A stretch of DNA of 64,000 nt from Afipia sp. OHSU_II-C1 (GTDB lineage Bacteria > Pseudomonadota > Alphaproteobacteria > Rhizobiales > Xanthobacteraceae), in NCBI RefSeq assembly GCF_000497575.1, contig NZ_APJI01000016.1:310001-374000 (forward strand). Direction: 5' to 3'. The notes beneath the pieces are model-generated. The model ran no database searches. It was not told where the DNA came from and saw only the letters and a program-made list of their open reading frames with translations. The position numbers were made by a program, and so were the translations under genes. Shown one piece after another: positions 28,022 to 37,339 of this stretch (position 1 is the first letter of the stretch; each line of letters opens with the position of its first letter).

Positions 28022-30055
28022 ATGCGCATGGCAATGACAATCGACATGCGCGAGGCGCCGTCCGCGGTCATCGATTTCCGGGGCCTTGCGACTGCCTTTG
28101 GCCGCCGCAAGAAGCTTATCGCCGCCATCACCGGCATATGTACGTTGCTGGCGCTGGTGATCGCTCTTTTCATGACCCCCAGATATGTCTCGCAGATCAA
28201 GATCTTGATCGATCCGCGCGGGCTCCAAATTCTTCCAAATGATCTCAGTCCGGCTGCGGCGTCTGCCGATGCAACGTTCGCAGTGGTCGAGAGCCAGGTC
28301 CAGGTCATCACCTCGACCGAAGTGCTTGAGAAGGTCATTGCCAAACTCAACCTGATCAGCGATCCGGAGTTTGTTGCGGGTGATGGCGGGGACTCGGCAG
28401 TATCTTCGTCTGAGGGTGATGCGCGCACCAGAGCCGTACTCCGCACGCTGCGCAAACGGATCGATGTTCGCCGCCCGGATCGCACATTTGTTCTCGATGT
28501 TTCGGTGTGGACGTCGTCTTCGCCAGAGAAGTCGAAGCGAATCGCAGATGCAATTGCCCAGGCCTATCTCGAAGTGCAACTGCAGATGCAAACCGAGGCT
28601 GCGAGCCGCACGGCGAAAGCTCTGGAATCTCGTTTGAGCACGTTGCGTCAGAACCTGACGAATGCGGAGAAACAGGTCGAAACCTATCGCATTCAGAACA
28701 ACCTGGTCGGCGGGCAGGGAAATCTCCTGAGCGAGCGCGAACTGACCGATCTGACCAACCAGCTTTCCGCGCAGAGGATTCGCGGCGCCGAACTGCTGGC
28801 CCGGATGGAGATTCTGCGCAAGCGCAACGCGAATAACCCGCCGATCGACACAATTGCCGAGGCGCTTCAGTCCCAGACCATGTTCGATTTGCGTGCGCGT
28901 TACGCTGAAGCCAAGAAGGCCGAAACTGACAGCGCTGTATCGCTTGGTCCGCTGCATCCTGCAGTTATCACGGCTCGTGCGCAGGTTAAGCAGATTCGCG
29001 AACTCATCGATGTCGAACTCGCGCGAATTCAGCGGAGTCTTGAAACCGAGTATCAGCGGACAAAATCGGTTGAAGGCGAACTCAACCGGCAGATTATCGC
29101 GGCACGGCAGGTTTCGGCGTCGGGACAACCGCCTGTTCAGAAATTGAAGGATCTTGAGAACGACGTCGCGGCGCAGCGCGTTGTGTATGAAACGTTGCAG
29201 CGCCGCGCCAAGGAAGTCCGCGAAGAGGGAATGCTGGATCGGACAAATTCCCGCGTTATTTCCCCGGCGGCCATCCAGCCGGCCCAATACGTTGTTCCCC
29301 GAACTCTGGTTGTCGGAGGCGGGCTTGTGATCGGACTGCTTGCGGGAGTTTTCGCCGCGGCGTTCCTCAACCAGTTTGAGGGCGGCAGGGATGAAGACAG
29401 GTCCCTGCACGAGCGCAGCGAGATATTCAATCTGGCGACCGTGTCCCGTAAGGCGGTTTTGGCGGCAAGCCGCGCTGCTTCGAATGAAAAGTCCATTCAT
29501 GTCGATGGACTTGGCGAACTGCCGGGCATACTCACGCAGGCTTTGGAGAAGTCACCCGGCGCGATCTTGATCGTCGGAGCCGATGGTCCGGCTGCAAGCA
29601 GCGCATTCACATTGGCGCTGGCGAAACAGTTCGCCGAGCGCGGCATGCGTGCCCTGACTGTCGACGCAACCGAGACCAGGCAGATTTCAAAGCTGCTTGG
29701 CCTGGAAGGCAGGCCGGGTTTTTTCGACGCGATGCGAACCCCGGTTGCCTTGGATCAGCTTGAAGTTGAAGTCGGCGAGCTTCGCGTCCTTCCTGCCGGC
29801 GTGCGTGGCAGCCAGGAGGCTTTGCCCCAGACTGCGTTGTCGACGCAGAACGGCTGTGCCCTTGCCTACAACGGAACAACGCTGATCGACGGGGGAGCCA
29901 TCGACGGTCAGGACTTCGCGTCCCTTCTTTCCGTGGTGGGAATTATTCTGGTTGTGGTCGACGCCGGCAAAACCTCGCACCGCAAGGTTTCGAGTGCCCT
30001 TCAAACAATGAACCCTTACCAGACGCGTCTGGTCGCCACAGTGATGCAAACCTAG
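28022..30055 (+). CDS. Polysaccharide co-polymerase/chain-length protein (GumC/ExoP-like) with degenerate kinase domain
   Basis: This 677-residue inner-membrane protein has a Wzz domain with TM1 at about 33-53, long periplasmic coiled coils at about 190-400, a Pro-rich end and TM2 at about 429-450. A cytoplasmic domain of BY-kinase shape follows. The P-loop position near 518 reads VGADGPAASS, without the G-K-S/T that binds ATP, and no C-terminal Tyr cluster is seen. It therefore controls chain length and export but probably cannot autophosphorylate. The first ATG is given; others follow at codons 3 and 5. It is the last gene of the locus. Confidence 0.87.
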   Translation: MRMAMTIDMREAPSAVIDFRGLATAFGRRKKLIAAITGICTLLALVIALFMTPRYVSQIKILIDPRGLQILPNDLSPAAASADATFAVVESQVQVITSTEVLEKVIAKLNLISDPEFVAGDGGDSAVSSSEGDARTRAVLRTLRKRIDVRRPDRTFVLDVSVWTSSSPEKSKRIADAIAQAYLEVQLQMQTEAASRTAKALESRLSTLRQNLTNAEKQVETYRIQNNLVGGQGNLLSERELTDLTNQLSAQRIRGAELLARMEILRKRNANNPPIDTIAEALQSQTMFDLRARYAEAKKAETDSAVSLGPLHPAVITARAQVKQIRELIDVELARIQRSLETEYQRTKSVEGELNRQIIAARQVSASGQPPVQKLKDLENDVAAQRVVYETLQRRAKEVREEGMLDRTNSRVISPAAIQPAQYVVPRTLVVGGGLVIGLLAGVFAAAFLNQFEGGRDEDRSLHERSEIFNLATVSRKAVLAASRAASNEKSIHVDGLGELPGILTQALEKSPGAILIVGADGPAASSAFTLALAKQFAERGMRALTVDATETRQISKLLGLEGRPGFFDAMRTPVALDQLEVEVGELRVLPAGVRGSQEALPQTALSTQNGCALAYNGTTLIDGGAIDGQDFASLLSVVGIILVVVDAGKTSHRKVSSALQTMNPYQTRLVATVMQT

Positions 30056-30061
30056 CCGCAA

Positions 30062-30763
30062 TTACGCGGTACCCAGCGGCCAATCGGACAGGACCGTAAA
30101 GTTGGACGTCGTATCGCTTTGGCGCAACAGCGCCAGGCGATCAACTGATACCGATTGAAAATCCAGCGCCACAAAACGCTTCTGCAAGGCAGTCAGAATT
30201 TTCGCGCGCGGCTCGGGGGAGAGAGAACCCGTCAGCGTCATATGAAAGCGAAAGTCCTCGAACACATAGGGATAGCCCCAGCGATCCAGGTGCATAACCT
30301 GCACGTCGGTTAGCGCGGACACGTTGCGCCGTTCGCGGTCCTCGGGTGTCAGCGGTGCGCGGAAGTCGTCGAAGGCCGTGACGCAATCAGCGGCAAGTTT
30401 TTGCAGGTCGGGGCAAGGGTCGCGCGGTACAATGGCGACGAAGCTCCCGATGGAGCGAACAACAGGCGTGATCCGGGGGATGACACGCGACTTGCGCGAA
30501 AATTCCTCCATGGCTCCGGCAAGCTCGTCTTCAGTCTTGCCGGAGCGGAGGTTTATGGGAGCCTTCAGCGTGGCGTGAAAGCCGTATTTGCGCGGATCGG
30601 CCGTGAGTTGTTTCCAGCCTTCGATTTCCGCTTCGATGCCGTCGGCGAAGGGCAGCGGCTTGCCTGTATACGCATCGTACCCGAGCAGGTCCGCGCCGAA
30701 GCGATAAAGTGCACCTTGCGCTGAAGGTACAAAGTAGATGGCGTAGCGGGGATATCGCGGCAT
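30062..30763 (-). CDS. DUF1045 phosphonate-operon 2H phosphoesterase family protein
   Basis: This 233-residue protein has the two H-x-T-L motifs of 2H phosphoesterases: HATL at His63 (GFHATLKAP) and HMTL at His174 (FRFHMTLTG). Members of this group are found in C-P lyase operons. They are candidates for handling the ribosyl cyclic phosphate made by PhnJ, in place of PhnP, which I do not find here; this is inference. It is the last gene of a minus-strand phosphonate unit and ends seven bases from the convergent polysaccharide gene. Confidence 0.8.
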   Translation of the reverse strand: MPRYPRYAIYFVPSAQGALYRFGADLLGYDAYTGKPLPFADGIEAEIEGWKQLTADPRKYGFHATLKAPINLRSGKTEDELAGAMEEFSRKSRVIPRITPVVRSIGSFVAIVPRDPCPDLQKLAADCVTAFDDFRAPLTPEDRERRNVSALTDVQVMHLDRWGYPYVFEDFRFHMTLTGSLSPEPRAKILTALQKRFVALDFQSVSVDRLALLRQSDTTSNFTVLSDWPLGTA

Positions 30764-30786
30764 GGAAGTCCTGAGTAACCGCTCGC

Positions 30787-31977
30787 TCAGGCCGGTTCAA
30801 CCCTACGTAATGCGGGTATAGCCGACAAAATCCGCTCAGGTTCGGTGAGGTGAACCACGCGCCCGCCGGTCACTGCCGCGACCACGCGCGGCCTGAGCGG
30901 TTCCCGCGCATCGACGAGGATGACGTCGGCCCGCTTTCCGGCAGCGATCTGCCCGCGATCGTGCAAGCCTGTTGCGGCCGCAGGAGCACCGGAGATCAGC
31001 GCCCAAGCTTGCTGGAGTGGGAGGATGCTGTCCGCGGCCAGCAGGAAAGCCGCATGCAGGGGGGCCGGATAGTAATAGTCCGAGGCCAGAATAGAGCAGA
31101 GACCCTTGCTCACCATATCCGCTGCGCTGGTCCACCCTGTATGGCTGCCGCCACGCACAACATTCGGCGCACCAAACACCGTGAAATCGCCGCTCTCGAT
31201 GGCCGAGCGCGCCGTCTCTTCGTTGATCGGGAATTCCGCGATATCGATGCCCAGCTCGCGGAAGCCATAGCGCTGCTCCGGTGATTCATCATCGTGCGAC
31301 AGTAATGGAACGCCATGGTCCCGGGCGATCGAGGCGAGCCTTGCAATCGAGGCTGGAACGTCGCCCGCCCTGGCCATCACCCGCTCGACCAGTTTGTCGA
31401 ATTCGCTTTCGCTGAGCCCGGAGCGCTCCACCATGCGAGCGCGCTTCTTCGGATTGCTCATCGACGCGGCGGTCATATGCATATGGTCATTGAAGGCAAG
31501 CAGGTCGACGCGTCCGGCGGCCAGCCATTCGGCGATGGTGGGCTCGGCGTCGAGGTTGAATGTCTCCTGCCGCAGATGAAAGCGCGTGTCGGCAGCAAGC
31601 CGAGGCTGCATGTCTTCGATGGCATTGAGCAGGCGGTGTGCGTTCTCGGTTCCGCGCAGGCCGGGCTCCCACGACCATGTGGTGGCATGGAAGACGGTGG
31701 TGATGCCGTTCGCAATCGCCTGACGGTCGCTGTCGACCAATGCCATATCGATCGGAAAATCGACGCCGGGACGGGGCATCATCTGGCGTTCAAAAGCGTC
31801 GCCGTGCATATCGACGATACCGGGCAGAGCGATCAGGCCATCGCTGTTGAGGCGGACGGAAGCCGATCCGCTGCGGGACGAGACTTCCGCAATCCTCCCA
31901 TCTGCAACATGAATGGATGCATCGATGAGATCGCTTCCGATCAGTGCTTCGCCGCCTTCAATCAGTACATCCATCAT
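30787..31977 (-). CDS. phnM: PhnM-like alpha-D-ribose 1-methylphosphonate 5-triphosphate diphosphatase, paralogue 1
   Basis: This 396-residue protein is an amidohydrolase-fold PhnM. The ATG at 31977 is chosen because it overlaps the upstream stop as ATGA and has GAAGG before it. Conserved blocks are [59 protein letters not shown] and [10 protein letters not shown]. The first metal-site motif is HGDAFE, whereas the second PhnM of this window has HTDHLE. This suggests a different substrate range or a division of labour. It sits between the hexapeptide transferase and the 2H phosphoesterase. Confidence 0.85.
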   Translation of the reverse strand: MMDVLIEGGEALIGSDLIDASIHVADGRIAEVSSRSGSASVRLNSDGLIALPGIVDMHGDAFERQMMPRPGVDFPIDMALVDSDRQAIANGITTVFHATTWSWEPGLRGTENAHRLLNAIEDMQPRLAADTRFHLRQETFNLDAEPTIAEWLAAGRVDLLAFNDHMHMTAASMSNPKKRARMVERSGLSESEFDKLVERVMARAGDVPASIARLASIARDHGVPLLSHDDESPEQRYGFRELGIDIAEFPINEETARSAIESGDFTVFGAPNVVRGGSHTGWTSAADMVSKGLCSILASDYYYPAPLHAAFLLAADSILPLQQAWALISGAPAAATGLHDRGQIAAGKRADVILVDAREPLRPRVVAAVTGGRVVHLTEPERILSAIPALRRVEPA

Positions 31978-32633
31978 GTGCCAACTGCCTTCAATGTTTG
32001 ATCCACTGATGCGACGCATCGGTATTTCTCGACAAAGCCTTCAACCGGGAGATTTCTGAAATCGGGCAACGCGGTCCTCAACCGTTCGTGCGGCCAATCC
32101 CACCATGACAGCGCTATCAGTTCATCCGCGATACGTTCTGAAAATCGCCGCCGGATCGGCTTTGCCGGGTTTCCGCCAACGATCGTATAAGCCGGGACAT
32201 CCTTGGTGACGACGGCTCCGGCCGCGATCACAGCTCCGGTGCCGATGTTCCGGCCCGGCAGTACAATGGCGCCGTGTCCGATCCAGACATCGTGACCGAA
32301 CGCCACGTGATGACCGCGCCGCCAGGCAAAGAATTCTGACTCATCGGATTCGCCGGGGAAATAGGCGCTGGCGCGATAAGAAAAGTGCGCCTGCGATGCG
32401 CGATGCATTGGATGATTGCCGGGGTTGATCCTCGTCATCGCCGCGATAGAGCAAAACTTTCCAATGGTGGCGTACGCGATCTGACTGTCATTCACGACGT
32501 AGGAATAGTCGCCGAGCGTGACCTCGTGCAGAACGGTACGGGCGCCAATCTCGCAATAGGCTCCAGCGCTGCTGTCATGCAGCCGCGCAGTCGGATCGAT
32601 GAGGGGGACAGCGGATAATATCTTGCCGGCCAT
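31974..32633 (-). CDS. Phosphonate-cluster hexapeptide-repeat acetyltransferase (DapH/xenobiotic type)
   Basis: This 219-residue left-handed beta-helix acyltransferase has repeats such as [32 protein letters not shown], the catalytic-region [25 protein letters not shown] and [19 protein letters not shown]. This is the chloramphenicol-acetyltransferase-like group that recurs in phn operons. It may acetylate aminoalkylphosphonates before C-P cleavage, a job done by PhnO elsewhere. The start at 32633 (MAGKIL) is chosen because family homology begins there; a longer in-frame start at 32756 adds 41 unrelated residues. It is divergent from phnC. Confidence 0.8.
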   Translation of the reverse strand: MAGKILSAVPLIDPTARLHDSSAGAYCEIGARTVLHEVTLGDYSYVVNDSQIAYATIGKFCSIAAMTRINPGNHPMHRASQAHFSYRASAYFPGESDESEFFAWRRGHHVAFGHDVWIGHGAIVLPGRNIGTGAVIAAGAVVTKDVPAYTIVGGNPAKPIRRRFSERIADELIALSWWDWPHERLRTALPDFRNLPVEGFVEKYRCVASVDQTLKAVGT

Positions 32634-32798
32634 GAATGAAGTTCTCGATACGGGTGTTGCGCGCGGCGATGTTCGGTGCACTTGGCGAGGACAACATCTC
32701 TTCATGACGTTTCGTGACGACATCGTGAAAGTTGGATGACATTGGCTTTTCGTCACAGCATTTTCTATTTCCGGGTAGAGCGTCTGCCACAGGCGTGA

Positions 32799-32816
32799 AT
32801 GTCACACAACTGTAGG
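32799..32816. promoter_or_regulatory. Candidate Pho box in the phnC divergent promoter region
   Basis: ATGTCAC-ACAA-CTGTAGG has two 7-base repeats separated by 4 bases, like PhoB sites (CTGTCAT-N4-CTGTCAT). The second repeat is weak. The first repeat is identical to that of the stronger site before phnG. It lies between the acetyltransferase and phnC. Confidence 0.35.
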
Positions 32817-32862
32817 AAACCCACGCTAGCGAGGTGAGAGGATATTCAGACGGAGTCGGCGC

Positions 32863-33675
32863 ATGCTTGAGGTGGACGGATTAACGTGCCGGTTTGGCGC
32901 GAAGACGGCCGTCGATAATGCCTCTTTCTCGATTGAACCGGGATGCTTCGTTGGCGTGATCGGTCGTTCAGGAGCCGGAAAATCGACGCTGCTGCGTATG
33001 ATCAATCGGCTGGAGAAGCCGACCGGCGGGCGCATTCTGTTCGAGGGCGTTGATGTAACCGCCCTGCAGGGACGCGATTTGCGTCGCTGGCGTGCACGCT
33101 CGGCGATGATCTTCCAGCAGTTCAACCTGGTTGGGCGGCTGGATGTTCTGACCAATGTTCTGATGGGGCGGCTTGCGGGCGTGCCGCAGTGGCGGTCGCT
33201 GATCCAGCTCTGGCCGGAGGATGACAAGGCCATTGCGATTTCCGCGCTCGAGCAGTTTGACATGATGCCGATGGCCGCGCAGCGCGCCGATCAGCTTTCC
33301 GGCGGTCAGCAGCAGCGCGTGGCGATCGCCCGTGCACTGGTCCAGCAACCCGACATTATTCTGGCGGACGAGCCGATCGCGTCGCTTGATCCGCGCAACA
33401 CGCGGATCGTGATGGACGCGCTGCTGCGCATCAACAAGCATTTCGGTATCACCGTAATATGTAATCTCCACTCGCTCGATCTGGCGCGGACATATTGTGA
33501 TCGCCTGATTGGCATGTCTGCGGGCCGCGTGGTCTTTGATGGCGCTCCTGCCGCGCTCACAGATACGATCGCGCGCGAGCTCTACGACCTTGAGGCCGGC
33601 GAGGTGATGGATGAGGCTCCGAACTTTGCGCCTGGAACACTGGCGCCGGCTTTCCCGGCCGCCGCTGTTGCATGA
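32863..33675 (+). CDS. phnC: Phosphonate ABC transporter ATPase
   Basis: This 270-residue ATPase shows Walker [10 protein letters not shown] near residue 32, Q-loop [15 protein letters not shown], signature [15 protein letters not shown] and Walker [14 protein letters not shown]. The [17 protein letters not shown] stretch is typical of PhnC. The start has CGGAG upstream. It powers the PhnE permeases for uptake of alkylphosphonates and phosphite-like compounds. A 99-base gap with a UUCG hairpin separates it from phnD. Confidence 0.93.
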   Translation: MLEVDGLTCRFGAKTAVDNASFSIEPGCFVGVIGRSGAGKSTLLRMINRLEKPTGGRILFEGVDVTALQGRDLRRWRARSAMIFQQFNLVGRLDVLTNVLMGRLAGVPQWRSLIQLWPEDDKAIAISALEQFDMMPMAAQRADQLSGGQQQRVAIARALVQQPDIILADEPIASLDPRNTRIVMDALLRINKHFGITVICNLHSLDLARTYCDRLIGMSAGRVVFDGAPAALTDTIARELYDLEAGEVMDEAPNFAPGTLAPAFPAAAVA

Positions 33676-33693
33676 GCGTGCCAGTGTCGTGAA

Positions 33694-33709
33694 GCAGTCT
33701 TCGGACTGC
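33694..33709 (+). promoter_or_regulatory. UUCG-tetraloop hairpin between phnC and phnD
   Basis: GCAGTC-TTCG-GACTGC forms a perfect 6-base stem closed by a C(UUCG)G tetraloop, an unusually stable loop. No T-run follows. It may stabilise the phnD message or block decay. Confidence 0.5.
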
Positions 33710-33774
33710 GTCATGATTTGAGTCACCGAATTCGACCCTGAACCCCTTCGATAATCGACCACACAGAGGATACC

Positions 33775-34713
33775 ATGATCAATCGCCGTATCGTCATTGC
33801 GGGCGCCGCCGCGCTCGCCCTCAGCGCCACAGCAGCGTCTGCTCAGGACTGGAAGACCAAGTATCCTGAGCTGACGTTCGCCGTTGTGCCAGCCGAGAAC
33901 GCATCGGGCGTGACGGAGCGCTGGGCGCCATTCATTTCCTATCTGAGCAAGGAACTCGGCGTTAAAGTGAATCTCCGTATCGCCAACGACTACGCGGCGG
34001 TGATTGAGGGGCAGCGAACCGGAACTATCCACATTGCGAGTTACGGCTCGGCATCGTTTGCTCGCGCGCGTCTGACCGGGGTGCATACCGATGCGTTCGC
34101 CCATGATCGCAACATCGACGGCACTACCGGCTATTACTCCATGTTCTTCGTTCTGGCTAAGGGCCCTTACAAGAGCATCGACGATCTGAAGGGAAAGAAT
34201 CTCGGTCTGGTCGATCCGAATTCCACTTCCGGCAACAACGTTCCGCGCTTTGAGCTGAACAAGATGCAGATCACCGATGCGGAATCATATTTCGGCAAGG
34301 TGGTGTTCACCGGCAGTCACGAGAATGCGCTCCTGGCGCTCTCGCAAGGGACCGTCGATGTTGCCGCCAACCAGTGGACGGCCGATAACGACTCGACCCT
34401 TGCACAAATGCTGACCAAAGGCATGCTCAAGAATGCAGACGGTTCGGCGATGAAGAAGGAAGATTTCCGCATCGTTCACAAGTCGGCACCTATTCTGAAC
34501 GGCCCATACGCCGTTCTGACCGACATGCCGGCCGATCTGAAGGCAGGCATCGAGAAGGCCTTCTTTGAAGCTCCCACCAAGGACAAGGTGGCTTTTGATC
34601 GGCTGTCCGACGGACAGAAGAAGGACTTTGCGCCGGCCACCACCAAGGATTGGGATGGCATGATCGAACTGATCAAGTTCGTCGACAGCCTTCGCAAAAA
34701 GAAGGCATCCTGA
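33775..34713 (+). CDS. phnD: Phosphonate ABC transporter substrate-binding protein
   Basis: This 312-residue periplasmic protein has a Sec signal peptide at 1-23 (ending ASA). The mature part shows the PhnD/TauT-type pattern LTFAVVPAENASGVTERWAP, LGVKVNLRIANDYAAVIEGQ, then DPNSTSGNNVPR for the phosphonate-binding loop and NQWTADND. GAGG precedes the ATG. It captures phosphonates for PhnCEE. Hairpins on both sides of the gene suggest a separately stabilised message. Confidence 0.93.
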   Translation: MINRRIVIAGAAALALSATAASAQDWKTKYPELTFAVVPAENASGVTERWAPFISYLSKELGVKVNLRIANDYAAVIEGQRTGTIHIASYGSASFARARLTGVHTDAFAHDRNIDGTTGYYSMFFVLAKGPYKSIDDLKGKNLGLVDPNSTSGNNVPRFELNKMQITDAESYFGKVVFTGSHENALLALSQGTVDVAANQWTADNDSTLAQMLTKGMLKNADGSAMKKEDFRIVHKSAPILNGPYAVLTDMPADLKAGIEKAFFEAPTKDKVAFDRLSDGQKKDFAPATTKDWDGMIELIKFVDSLRKKKAS

Positions 34714-34718
34714 CTGAC

Positions 34719-34752
34719 GAAGGGCCGGGCGGACCTACCTGTTCGGCCCTTC
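34719..34752 (+). promoter_or_regulatory. Hairpin between phnD and phnE
   Basis: GAAGGGCCG (34719-34727) pairs with CGGCCCTTC (34744-34752) over 9 bases, with a 16-base loop, followed by CTCTTT. It could act as a partial terminator giving more PhnD than permease. Confidence 0.5.
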
Positions 34753-34779
34753 CTCTTTCGCTCATAGAGCGGTTTTGTT

Positions 34780-35664
34780 TTGACAATCAGTCTTTCCAGC
34801 TATCCGCCCCAGCAGATCGCGGCGCTCCAGGCCGCGTATAATGCAGCTATTTCACGCAAGCGTCTGCGCTTCGCAGCGGGCCTTGTTGTATTCGTCGCAT
34901 TGCTGATCGTCGCAGGATTTGGCGCCGAGGTGGCGCCGAAAGTTTTTGTGGAGAAGATCGGGAACTTTGTTGGTTACTTCGACCGCATTCTGAATCTTGA
35001 CACGGGCAAACGCGTCTGGACCGATCCCGCCGAATGGTTCTGGGGCTGGCAGAAATGGCTGAAGCTGCTCGCGGAAACGCTGCTGCTGAGCTATGTCGGC
35101 ACCACTATCGGCGCGTTCGGCGCATTTGGGCTCAACTTTTTCGCCGCCGCCAACCTGTCGCCGAATCCGGTTCTGAGGTTCGTCGTGCGGAGGTTGCTGG
35201 AGTTTTGCCGCACGGTTCCAAGTATCGTATTTGCGCTCATTTTCGTGATTGCCTTTGGCCTCGGCCCGATGGCGGGTGTGCTGGCCATTGCGATTCATTC
35301 GATCGGTGCGCTGGGCAAGCTTTATTCGGAGCAGGCTGAAAATATCGACATGAAACCGCTCGAAGGTGTCCGCTCCACCGGTGCGAGCTGGTTGTCTGCG
35401 GTCCGCTTCGCGGTCCTACCGCAGGTGATGCCAGGATTTGCGAGCTACACATTGCTGCGGTTCGAGATCAATGTACGCGAAGCGTCAGTGATGGGCTTCG
35501 TCGGCGCGGGCGGTATCGGCCAGGAACTGGTCGTGGCGGTGCGCAAGTTCTTCTACTCCGACGTCAGCGCGATTTTGATCATGATCATCATCACGGTGTT
35601 TATTATCGATATCTGCACCGGCTGGTTGCGCGGGAGGCTTTTCGGATCGGATCAGCGCGCATGA
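34780..35664 (+). CDS. phnE: Phosphonate ABC transporter permease, first copy
   Basis: This 294-residue membrane protein starts at TTG 34780; no ATG or GTG lies nearby in frame. The length then matches PhnE. It has about six segments and the conserved PhnE blocks RRLLEFCRTVPSIVFALIF and GALGKLYSEQAENID, plus VGAGGIGQELVVAVR near the end. The stop overlaps the second phnE as ATGA. Two permease copies probably form a heterodimer. Confidence 0.92.
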   Translation: MTISLSSYPPQQIAALQAAYNAAISRKRLRFAAGLVVFVALLIVAGFGAEVAPKVFVEKIGNFVGYFDRILNLDTGKRVWTDPAEWFWGWQKWLKLLAETLLLSYVGTTIGAFGAFGLNFFAAANLSPNPVLRFVVRRLLEFCRTVPSIVFALIFVIAFGLGPMAGVLAIAIHSIGALGKLYSEQAENIDMKPLEGVRSTGASWLSAVRFAVLPQVMPGFASYTLLRFEINVREASVMGFVGAGGIGQELVVAVRKFFYSDVSAILIMIIITVFIIDICTGWLRGRLFGSDQRA

Positions 35665-36512
35665 CACCCGAAACCCGAGATCCGAAGGAGCTTGCGATTC
35701 AGTATCCGGACCTTTTCCGGGGATCGCACGCTGTCCGCCTGAAGACCCTCGCTGTCGCGCTGGCCGCGATTGCGCTGTTTTTCTTCGGCTGCTGGTATCT
35801 CGAATTTTCGGTTGACCGTCTCGTGACCGGTTTCAGGCAACTCGGCTGGTTCATCACCCTGATGATTCCACCCGATCCCGGCACATCGTTCCCGACCTAT
35901 TTGGTGGCGATGGGGGAAACGCTCTCCATCGCTTTTCTGGGTACACTGCTGGCTGCGGTGCTGGCGCTTCCAGTGAGCCTGCTTGCGGCGCGAAACATCA
36001 TTCCGTCGGTTTTCCTTCGTTTTCCCGTACGGCGTTTCCTGGATTCGATCCGGGGCGTAGATACACTGATCTGGGCGCTGGTATGGATCAATGTTGTGGG
36101 GCTCGGACCGTTTGCCGGTGTGTTGGCAATCGCGACCTCGGATTTCGGCGCGTTTGGAAAGCTTTTCTCCGAGGCTATTGAAGGGGCGGACCGCAAGCAG
36201 GTCGAAGGTATCCGCGCGGCAGGCGGAAATAAGCTTCAGGAGATTCGCTTCGGCCTGATGCCGCAGGTTCTTCCGGTGCTTGCGGGACAAATCCTCTACT
36301 TCATCGAATCCAACACGCGCTCGGCCACCATCATCGGCATCGTCGGTGCAGGTGGCATCGGACTGCAACTGGCCGAGCAGATCCGCGTACTGGAATGGCA
36401 GAAGGTTTCGACCCTGATCCTGATGATCCTGGTGGCGGTCGCGGTGATTGACTTGATTTCAAGCCGGCTGCGCTTTGCCATTATTGGCCGGGCAGGCGAA
36501 GTACGGGCCTGA
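35661..36512 (+). CDS. phnE: Phosphonate ABC transporter permease, second copy
   Basis: This 283-residue permease has the blocks RRFLDSIRGVDTLIWALVWI, FGAFGKLFSEAIEGADRK and GIVGAGGIGLQLAEQIRVLEW. It resembles the first copy in layout but clearly differs in sequence. It is translationally coupled to that copy. The gene ends 10 bases from the convergent phnF stop, closing the uptake operon. Confidence 0.92.
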   Translation: MTPETRDPKELAIQYPDLFRGSHAVRLKTLAVALAAIALFFFGCWYLEFSVDRLVTGFRQLGWFITLMIPPDPGTSFPTYLVAMGETLSIAFLGTLLAAVLALPVSLLAARNIIPSVFLRFPVRRFLDSIRGVDTLIWALVWINVVGLGPFAGVLAIATSDFGAFGKLFSEAIEGADRKQVEGIRAAGGNKLQEIRFGLMPQVLPVLAGQILYFIESNTRSATIIGIVGAGGIGLQLAEQIRVLEWQKVSTLILMILVAVAVIDLISSRLRFAIIGRAGEVRA

Positions 36513-36521
36513 TTTCTTCAG

Positions 36522-37253
36522 CTATTGATTTTCGATGACGAACTGAACCCGCTCGGCGGCAAAGCGCGAACGTGAGGTAAGCAGCGGCCTTCCGTCCGGT
36601 TCTCCATCGAGGCTGTCTACCACCAGTACGGGACGACCTAGCGCGAGGTCGAGCCGCGCGGCATCGCCGGCCTCTGCGACCGCGGCAGTGATCTTGGTCC
36701 AGTCGCGCCGGTAGTCCCGCACACCGAAGTGAGCCACCAGCTTGGTGGTTGATCGCAGTTTCTCGTAGATTTCCGCGCCGCCGGGGAAGCGGTCCGCGCT
36801 CATCCACTTCGTCCCAACACAAATCGGAATCCGGTCCGCAGTACGCAGAGCATCGATGCGCAGCAGCGGGGCGCCGGTCTTGAGGCCGAGGCGCTTCGCC
36901 AAATCCTGCGATGCAGCTTCGATCGATGAATGCAGCAGCTTTCCGTCGGCTTCATGCCCGTCAGCGCCGACGATTTCCGAGAAGCGCGTTCGCGAGCGCA
37001 GCGGATAGGCGATGCGCGGGGCTTCCACATATGTGCCGCTGCCGCGCTCTGCGCGGACCAGGCCGCGTTCGGCTAGTGCTGCCAGCGCACGCCGCACCGT
37101 ATGACGGTTGACGCGATGGATTTCCGCAATCTCCAGTTCACCGGGAAGGCGCGTATCGCGGGCATAGGTTCCGTCCGCAATGGCCTGCTCGATAGAATCC
37201 GCTACGCGGCGCCAGAGTGCGACACCTGTCGTTGGCTCTCCGGACAAACTCAT
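36522..37253 (-). CDS. phnF: GntR/HutC-family regulator of the C-P lyase operon
   Basis: This is a 243-residue protein. The N-terminal winged helix (about 10-78) reads RVADSIEQAIADGTYARDTRLPGELEIAEIHRVNRHTVRRAL-like. The C-terminal UTRA ligand domain (about 95-235) includes GAPLLRIDAL. It is divergent from phnG, and a strong 10-base inverted repeat in the shared promoter contains GTCTA/TAGAC, consistent with a GntR operator. It likely represses phnG-N and itself until phosphonate or phosphate starvation is sensed. Confidence 0.9.
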   Translation of the reverse strand: MSLSGEPTTGVALWRRVADSIEQAIADGTYARDTRLPGELEIAEIHRVNRHTVRRALAALAERGLVRAERGSGTYVEAPRIAYPLRSRTRFSEIVGADGHEADGKLLHSSIEAASQDLAKRLGLKTGAPLLRIDALRTADRIPICVGTKWMSADRFPGGAEIYEKLRSTTKLVAHFGVRDYRRDWTKITAAVAEAGDAARLDLALGRPVLVVDSLDGEPDGRPLLTSRSRFAAERVQFVIENQ

Positions 37254-37307
37254 GAACGTATCCGCGTCTTTCGACGGCTAGTTCCGGACGCTGTGAAAAT
37301 CATGTCG

Positions 37308-37325
37308 ATGTCACCAGTTTGTCAT
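37308..37325. promoter_or_regulatory. Pho box upstream of phnG
   Basis: ATGTCAC-CAGT-TTGTCAT fits the PhoB pattern of 7-base repeats with a 4-base spacer, matching CTGTCAT at 5 and 6 of 7 positions. It lies 58 bases before the phnG start and just upstream of the likely PhnF operator. Confidence 0.6.
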
Positions 37326-37339
37326 GGCGCTGCGTTACG

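Noticed and set aside
27923-29500. 525-codon open frame on the minus strand
   Set aside because: It lies antisense to the chain-length protein gene, which has clear family features. Its product shows no recognisable domain and is the usual shadow of GC-rich coding DNA.
32968-34104. 378-codon open frame on the minus strand
   Set aside because: It is antisense to phnC and phnD.
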